DNA of 64,000 nt from Streptomyces leeuwenhoekii (GTDB lineage: Bacteria; Actinomycetota; Actinomycetes; Streptomycetales; Streptomycetaceae). This document shows, piece by piece, positions 58,908 through 64,000 of the stretch. The DNA lies in NCBI RefSeq assembly GCF_001013905.1, contig NZ_LN831790.1:310001-374000 (forward strand), written 5' to 3'. Positions within the stretch are counted from its first letter, which is position 1. Each line of letters begins with the position of its first letter. The notes beneath the pieces were generated by a model. That model had not been told where the DNA came from. It was given only the letters and a program-made list of their open reading frames with translations, and did not search any database. The position numbers and the translations under genes were made by a program.

Positions 58908-59996
58908 ATGCAGTACCGCATTCTCGGTCCCGTGGAGATCCAGGACGAGCGCACCGGCCTGCGGGTCCTGCCGACCGGCGCCAAACAGCGCGCTCTGCTC
59001 GGCGCGCTCGTGGTGAAGGCCGGGCGTGAGGTGTCCGTGCACCGGCTGATCGACGAGTTGTGGGGCGACGACCCGCCGGCCAACGCGGCCAACGCGCTGC
59101 AGGCCCATGTGGCCCGGCTGCGGCGGCGCCTGCCCGGCCCCCGCACCCCCCACACCCCCGACGGCCCCGAGGGCCTGGGAGGTTGGGGCGGTGCGGGAAG
59201 TCCCAAGAGGCCGACGGGTGCGGGGGGTGCGGGCGGGCCGGGGGGTCTGCCGCGCGAGTGGATCGCCACCCGCTCGCTGGGCTATGTGCTGCACCTGGGC
59301 CCGGCCGGCACCGACGCCCAGCGTTTCCACGCGCTGGCCGCCCAGGGCCGGCAGGCCGCGGCCCACGACCCGGCCAGGGCCGTGGAACTGCTGCGGGAGG
59401 CGCTGTCGTTGTGGCGCGGCCCGGCCCTGGAGGGCAGCACCCACGGTGACATCTGCGCGGCCGAGGCCGCGCAGTTGGAGGAGCACCGCATCACGGCGCT
59501 GGAGACGATGTACGACGCGTCCCTGCGGGCCGGGCGGCACGGAGAGGTCACCGGCGAGCTGGAGGAGCTGACCACCGACCATCCCATGCGGGAGCGGTTC
59601 CACGATCTGCTGATGGTGGCGCTGTACCGCTGCGGCCGGCAGGCGGAGGCGCTGAACATCTACGACCGGGTACGCAGGCGTCTGGTGCGGGAACTGGGGG
59701 TCGAGCCGGGCCCGGCGCTGCGCGGCCGTATGGAGGCCATCCTGCGCCAGGACCCGGTCCTTGCCCTGCCCGGCCCGCCGGCCAGACCCCGGCTCCGGCT
59801 GCGGCCGGACACCCCCGGCCAGGGTCAGGGTCAGGGCCAGGGGGAGGCGGAGGCCGAGGCGACGGTGCTGTCGCTGGGCAGCGAGATAGCCCGCCTGCAC
59901 CACCGCATCGAGGGCCTCAGACTCCAGCAGGAGCAACTGGTGCGGCGTTTCGAGCAGTTGACGGCCACGGCGGGCGACCGCGTGGCCGGTCTCTGA
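58908..59996 (+). CDS. Second SARP-family activator
   Basis: This 362-residue SARP has the winged helix MQYRILGPVEIQDERTGLRV, LIDELWGDDPPANAANALQA, the BTAD domain (EAAQLEEHRITALETMYDAS, RVRRRLVRELGVEPGPAL) and a C-terminal coiled coil (EIARLHHRIEGLRLQQEQLV). A Gly/Pro-rich insertion of about 45 residues breaks the winged helix after HVARLRRRLPGP, a place where most SARPs are short. It could bind one of the two heptad types (TCAG or TCAAG/TCGAG) found in the cluster, with the first SARP binding the other. Confidence 0.88.
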   Translation: MQYRILGPVEIQDERTGLRVLPTGAKQRALLGALVVKAGREVSVHRLIDELWGDDPPANAANALQAHVARLRRRLPGPRTPHTPDGPEGLGGWGGAGSPKRPTGAGGAGGPGGLPREWIATRSLGYVLHLGPAGTDAQRFHALAAQGRQAAAHDPARAVELLREALSLWRGPALEGSTHGDICAAEAAQLEEHRITALETMYDASLRAGRHGEVTGELEELTTDHPMRERFHDLLMVALYRCGRQAEALNIYDRVRRRLVRELGVEPGPALRGRMEAILRQDPVLALPGPPARPRLRLRPDTPGQGQGQGQGEAEAEATVLSLGSEIARLHHRIEGLRLQQEQLVRRFEQLTATAGDRVAGL

Positions 59997-60164
59997 CCCG
60001 CCCACCCCTCCCCCCTCCCCCTCCCTTTTTTCCGCTTCCGTTTCGTTCTTCTCCCGCCAGGGTCTTTCCTCCCCCGCATCCGGCCGGGCCGGGAACCGGC
60101 GGGCCGCCGGCCCCGCCCGGGCCGCCGGCTCGTGGCCGGGGGTGACGGCTGGGCCCCCAGGGGG

Positions 60165-62261
60165 TTATCCCGGTCGCCGGGCCGCGGCGCCCAGGGCGCG
60201 GGCCAGGTCGCCTACCCGGTCCTCACCGGCGTCGTGGCCCGCGCCGAGCACCACCAGCGGCGCGGTGCCGGTATCGGCCGCGATGTGCCGGGCCAGTTCA
60301 CAGGCCAGGGCCCCCGAGCCGGAGAACCCGCCGAGGATCAGTTGTCCGCCGGCGGCGAGCAGGGGCCGCAGGGCCGTGAGGGATTCGGGCAGGCCGGCCA
60401 CATCGGCCCGCAGCGCGGTGAGGGCCTCGGGCCCCCGGTAGCGGCGGGCCAGCTCGGTGTGGCAGCCCTCGGGGGTTCCCGGTGGGGCGATCAGGCAGAC
60501 GGTCTTGGCGCCGGGGCGGGACGGGCCGCGCAGCCGGGTCAGGCGCCGCTCGGCCGGGGCCGGGGGATGGTCGTACAGGCGGGGTGCTCGGGTGTCGTCC
60601 AGTTCGGACAGCATCCGGGCGACGGAGGTGGTCTCGTCCGCGCGGGCGGGCAGCCGGCGCAGCAGCCGGGCGCTGTGGTCGAGCATCCGGGCCACCTGGT
60701 CGTCGTGGAGCCGGCCCCGGTCGTGCAGGCAGGACAGCACGAGTCCGCCCATGCCGTCGCGGTGGGCCAGGACGCTGATGGGGAAGGTGGTCTGCAGGCC
60801 GGCGGGGTCGGCGTCCTCCACGTGGATGCCCTGCGCGGCCAGGTCCGCGGCCAGGTCCTGCACGGGGCGCGGCCGGTGCTCGAAGGAGAGCAGCGTGTGG
60901 GGTGCGTCGGCGTCGGCGTCGTATCCGAGCCACTGTTTGATCTGCCCGGCGGTGACCCATTCGTAGGCGCCCAGGTCCAGGACCCGGTCGCGGACGGTGC
61001 GCAGCAGGGCGGGCACCGTGGCGGCGGGGTCGATGTCGAGGCTGACCGGCAGCGGGTTGTCGAAGGGGCCGGGGACGCGGGCGATGCCCTCCATCGGGAT
61101 GCCGCGTCCGGAGACGGTGACGCTGAAGCTGACCGGGGCGGGGCCGCGGACCGTGCCGCCCGCCTGGAGCAGGACCATTGCCCAGACGGCCTGCAGTGCG
61201 CTGCTCTCGGTCGCGCCCCAGCGGGCGGCCCAGTGGGCCAGGCGGGTGGCTTCGGCGTGGGTGAGGCGGGCCAGGGTGCGGCCGGTGCCGTGCCGGCCGG
61301 TGACGGCGCCGGGGCGGGCGCGGGGCAGCCCGGCGCCGAGGTCGCCGCCGGTGCGGGTGAAGAAGTCCCGGGCCGGGGCCGCGTCCTGGGTGGCCAGCCA
61401 GCGCCGGTAGTCACGCAGGTCGGGGCGGCGTTCACCGCCGTGGGTGGTGCCGGCGGCGAGGTAGGCGCGGTGGAACTCCTGCAGCAGCAGACGGACGCTG
61501 AAGCTGTCCAGCAGGGCGCGGTGGTAGGTGAGGACGACGTCGGTGGGCGGGATGTGGCCGGCCGGGTGCTGTTGCGGTTCGCCGTCCAGCAGGGCGGCCC
61601 GCAGCAGGCCGGGCCGGGCGAGGTCGAAGCCGCGTCCGCGTTCCTGGTCCATCAGAGCCTGGCGGCTGAGGGTGCCGTGCGCGTGACGGACGACTTCGGG
61701 GTGGGCGCGGGCGTGCAGCGCGGCCCGGGGCTGGGGGTCGAAGGCGAACGCCGCGCGCAGCACGGTCTCGTGGTCGAAGACGGACTGCCAGGCGGCGGTG
61801 AAGCGGCCGGTGTCCAGCGGCCCGTGCCAGCGCCACGCCAGTTGGGCGACCTGCTGGTGGGGGCGGTGGGCGGTGCGGGCGAGCAGTTCACGCTGGAGCG
61901 GGGTGAGCGCCAGCGGCTCCGGCAGGACGGGGGCCGGCGGGCGCGGGGCGGGGGCCCGGGGTGTGACGGCGCCGGGCCGGCCGGCCGGTTCGGCGGTGGC
62001 CGCGGTGAGCAGGTCGGCGAGGACGCCCGAGGGGTAGGGGGCGTCGAGTTCGAGGACGTGGTGGCCCGGTTCGCAGCGCAGCGTCCTGGGCTGTATGTCG
62101 CGCAGCTCGGGCCGGTCGGCGGCGATCCGGGCGAGCGCGGCTTCCAGGAGGGCGGTTGGCAGCGGGCCGCGCAGTTCCAGGGTGGACGCAGCGCCGGGTG
62201 CCGTGCCGGTGAGGGCGAGCACTGCGGTCAGCGACACATCCACGTTGCGTTCGACGGTCAT
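60165..62261 (-). CDS. Condensation domain fused to a thioesterase-like domain
   Basis: This 698-residue protein has an NRPS condensation-type domain: PLALTPLQRELLARTAHRP, FDHETVLRAAFAFDP, the active-site region VLTYHRALLDSFSVRLLLQEF, and ALQAVWAMVLLQAG. The canonical HHxxxDG is YHRALLDS, so the second His and the Asp stay but the first His and the Gly are changed. The C-terminal 150 residues include LILGGFSGSGALACELARH, a GxSxG elbow of a thioesterase-like fold. There is no adenylation or carrier domain. It might form an ester or amide, or release the chain. ATG 62261 is chosen as the start. A SARP-type repeat lies 100 nt upstream. Confidence 0.8.
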   Translation of the reverse strand: MTVERNVDVSLTAVLALTGTAPGAASTLELRGPLPTALLEAALARIAADRPELRDIQPRTLRCEPGHHVLELDAPYPSGVLADLLTAATAEPAGRPGAVTPRAPAPRPPAPVLPEPLALTPLQRELLARTAHRPHQQVAQLAWRWHGPLDTGRFTAAWQSVFDHETVLRAAFAFDPQPRAALHARAHPEVVRHAHGTLSRQALMDQERGRGFDLARPGLLRAALLDGEPQQHPAGHIPPTDVVLTYHRALLDSFSVRLLLQEFHRAYLAAGTTHGGERRPDLRDYRRWLATQDAAPARDFFTRTGGDLGAGLPRARPGAVTGRHGTGRTLARLTHAEATRLAHWAARWGATESSALQAVWAMVLLQAGGTVRGPAPVSFSVTVSGRGIPMEGIARVPGPFDNPLPVSLDIDPAATVPALLRTVRDRVLDLGAYEWVTAGQIKQWLGYDADADAPHTLLSFEHRPRPVQDLAADLAAQGIHVEDADPAGLQTTFPISVLAHRDGMGGLVLSCLHDRGRLHDDQVARMLDHSARLLRRLPARADETTSVARMLSELDDTRAPRLYDHPPAPAERRLTRLRGPSRPGAKTVCLIAPPGTPEGCHTELARRYRGPEALTALRADVAGLPESLTALRPLLAAGGQLILGGFSGSGALACELARHIAADTGTAPLVVLGAGHDAGEDRVGDLARALGAAARRPG

Positions 62262-62361
62262 CGGCTCCGCGGGGCCCGCACGCCCGCGCGAGGCGACGGC
62301 GAAGGCCCCTCCCTCCTCTCCTTCGAGCGCAGGGTTCGAGTATGGGCCGCGGTCCCACGGG

Positions 62362-62379
62362 ACGCTGACACGCCGCTGA
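62362..62379 (-). promoter_or_regulatory. SARP-type double repeat
   Basis: Minus-strand heptads TCAGCGG (62379-62373) and TCAGCGT (62368-62362) lie 11 bp apart. A -10-like CATACT follows at 62343-62338. The site precedes the condensation-domain gene and marks the right-most unit of the visible regulon. Confidence 0.55.
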
Positions 62380-62906
62380 CACCGCACCGGCTCGCCGCCG
62401 GTGGTGCCGGGTCGCGGCCGGGCCGGGCGGCGCGCCGCGGCCCGGCGGGCCGGGGCGCGTCCCGGCGGGCCGGCGGCCGCCGTGGGGTGCCGGTAGGTCT
62501 GGCCATACCCGGTGTCATGCCCGCTCCCGCCTGTTCTGCGCCCGCCGCTGTCCCCGGCCCGGTGCCGGGGGCGGCTCCCCATGCAAGGGGCAGCCACCGG
62601 AGCGTGGCTCGAGCGGGCCCGGTCAGAGCGCCTTGCGGGCCCGCCGGGCCCGCCGGTCGCAGCGGCCGGGCGCGGGTGAGAGCCGCCGGGGGGAGGCACC
62701 GGCTCCAACCGGTTTCGAGCCCGCCTGGTGCATTCCTCGACCGGGCCACCACCCTTTCCGCCCGCCACCCGCCGCCCGCCGCCCTTGGCCGGTCGTCTGC
62801 CGACCGCCGTCCGCGGCCCGGTGACCGCCGTCCGTCGTCTGCCGTCTGCGGTCCGCTTGCGGCTGGTTGCCACCGGCCTCTGGACGGTGGGCTGCGGGCC
62901 GCCGGG
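62380..62906. other. Gene-free GC-rich stretch
   Basis: No gene can be supported in this 527-bp stretch. Short CCGTCCG/CTGCCGT repeats occur near 62800-62865. A palindromic TTCGAGCCC patch near 62717 only superficially resembles a tRNA T arm. Confidence 0.5.
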
Positions 62907-63872
62907 TCACAGCACGCGGACGGCCGACTCCGCGTGCTGCCGGGCCAGCCGCAGCGTCTGCAGGCTCTCGTAGCCGAGCTGGGCGCGGACGTGGTGGCGG
63001 GCGTCCTCCAGGGTGGCGCCGGCGCCCAGTGTGCGGGCGATGTCCTTCTCGCGCAGGACGACATGGTGCTGGGAGACCACGGTGACGCCCCTCTCGTCGG
63101 GCACCAGCGACCACTCCCCGCAGTGCGCCGCGACCAGCTTCCGGGTCGCCGTGTCCTTGTGCACGATGCGCCCGGCGTGCGGGAAACACACCCGCACCGA
63201 CTCCACGGTGTGGGTGCCGCCGTCGGCCGCGGCCAGGCTCATGATGACCTTCTGGACCCCCACCTGGGGCTCGGCCAGGTCGACGCGGCGCACGTGCGGG
63301 ACCTGTCCGGGCCAGTCCGCCACCTCGTAGAGGAAGCCGTAGACGAGTTCGGCGGGCCCCTTGACCCGCACCGACTCCTCGAACGACAGCACCAGCTCGT
63401 CCAGCCGGGCCCACCGCTCCGCCAGGAACCGCAGACTCCTCAGATCGGAATGGGCGTTGGCGATCGTGGCCTGCTCCAGCCACGCCACGTCCTCGGGCCG
63501 GTCGCCCACGGCGGTGAACTCGTGCTCCACGGTCAGCCGGCAGCGGTCGGGCCCGAGCGGCTGCACCGACCAGACACCGCCCATCGACTCCGCGGGCGCC
63601 ATGATCTGGTCCTGGTGGAAGGAGATCCGGCGCTGCGCGGAGTCCTGGATGCGCCCCGACGTCCAGGACTTGACCTGCCCGTCGGCCAGGCACCACATCC
63701 GCAGCCGCTCACGGACCCCGTCGAAGTCCAGCCGCTCCACGTACACGTTCGGCGGGAAGTACAACGGCCAGCGCTCGGCATCCGCGATCAACCCGTAGAC
63801 GACTCCCGCGGGCGCAGCCACATCGACCGCGTGCGAAAGACGGCGTACCCGCTCACCCGGCACCAAGACCAC
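62907..63872 (-). CDS. Didomain aromatase/cyclase (SRPBCC repeats)
   Basis: This 321-residue protein has two SRPBCC (polyketide cyclase) domains. The first holds HAVDVAAPAGVVYGLIADAE, RWPLYFPPNVYVERLDFDG and ESMGGVWSVQPLGPDRC. The second holds SVRVKGPAELVYGFLYEVAD, WPGQVPHVRRVDL and ERGVTVVSQHHVVLREKDI. This layout is that of the WhiE-ORFVI/aromatase-cyclase family of aromatic type II polyketide pathways. GTG 63872 follows GAGGAG and is preferred; ATG 63980 would add 36 residues. No type II KS pair is visible, so it either serves this pathway or belongs to a cluster beyond the window. Confidence 0.85.
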   Translation of the reverse strand: MVLVPGERVRRLSHAVDVAAPAGVVYGLIADAERWPLYFPPNVYVERLDFDGVRERLRMWCLADGQVKSWTSGRIQDSAQRRISFHQDQIMAPAESMGGVWSVQPLGPDRCRLTVEHEFTAVGDRPEDVAWLEQATIANAHSDLRSLRFLAERWARLDELVLSFEESVRVKGPAELVYGFLYEVADWPGQVPHVRRVDLAEPQVGVQKVIMSLAAADGGTHTVESVRVCFPHAGRIVHKDTATRKLVAAHCGEWSLVPDERGVTVVSQHHVVLREKDIARTLGAGATLEDARHHVRAQLGYESLQTLRLARQHAESAVRVL

Positions 63873-64000
63873 CTTCTCTCCTCGCACGAGGGCCGCCCGG
63901 CCACCGTGCGCGGGGCACACGGCCGGCACGCCTTCCGGACGGCCGTATTCCGACCCAGACTCTCCGGAGCCGCTCGACACGCGCCGGAATCCCGCTCGAG

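Noticed and set aside
62640..62760. Possible third tRNA-like sequence around TTCGAGCCC
   Set aside because: No acceptor stem or T stem of sufficient length could be formed on either strand.

Overview
The window is very GC-rich, with GTG/ATG starts, AAGGAG-type ribosome binding sites, SARP regulators and long stem terminators. This points to a Streptomyces or close actinomycete chromosome. About 12 kb of ordinary chromosomal genes lead into a natural-product gene cluster of about 50 kb, which runs from about 12.7 kb to at least 62.3 kb.

Layout. 0-12.6 kb: an ABC transporter pair, a DUF4097 protein, a ribbon-helix-helix protein with operator-like repeats, an XRE-cupin regulator divergent from a small transporter operon, secreted SGNH and peptidoglycan-binding proteins, a membrane XRE protein and a frameshifted GH25 lysozyme. 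12.7-18.1 kb: E1 alpha, E1 beta and E2 of a 2-oxo acid dehydrogenase plus an acetolactate synthase, a likely supply of branched acyl-CoA starters. 18.1-25.2 kb: two P450s, a flavin reductase, an ACP, an MFS transporter and a fatty acid desaturase. 25.2-38.7 kb: the core, which matches the valanimycin (vlm) pathway gene for gene: seryl-tRNA-dependent transferase (VlmA type), diacylglycerol-kinase-like (VlmJ type), MmgE/PrpD (VlmK type), acyl-CoA-dehydrogenase-like N-hydroxylase (VlmH type), small membrane protein (candidate VlmO role), diiron oxygenase (VlmB type) and seryl-tRNA synthetase (VlmL type). Among these lie an aldehyde dehydrogenase/acyl reductase, a class III aminotransferase, a KAS III and an ACP. 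38.7-53 kb: a SARP, a SnoaL-like protein, an exporter, an ACP, an iterative-type PKS, an AMP ligase, an LLM oxidoreductase, a type II thioesterase and an alpha/beta hydrolase. 53-64 kb: a phosphopantetheinyl transferase, an ACP, a large acyl-CoA dehydrogenase-like enzyme, a thioesterase, a second SARP, a condensation/thioesterase fusion and a didomain aromatase/cyclase.

Proposed pathway (inference from families). A branched starter is extended by KAS III, the PKS and ACPs, reduced to an aldehyde and transaminated to a long-chain amine. This replaces the valine decarboxylase route of valanimycin. The amine is N-hydroxylated, O-serylated from seryl-tRNA, rearranged to a hydrazine and oxidised to an azoxy group. 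Phosphorylation and elimination then dehydrate the serine part. The product should be a long-chain, possibly branched and unsaturated alkyl azoxy compound with a dehydrated (acrylate or vinyl) end; no methyltransferase is visible. Jietacin-like compounds are one possibility, recalled from memory and not testable here.

The most interesting signal is a pair of identical tRNA-Ser-like genes (26437-26523 and 53766-53852) inside the cluster. They keep the acceptor stem, T arm, variable hairpin and discriminator G, but cannot form a normal 7-nt anticodon loop. Each lies just downstream of a perfect triple 11-bp-period repeat of the SARP operator type. Together with the cluster's seryl-tRNA synthetase and seryl-tRNA transferase, this suggests a pathway-dedicated seryl carrier RNA that is uncoupled from translation. 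The same 11-bp-period repeats recur before most transcription units of the cluster and outline its regulon.
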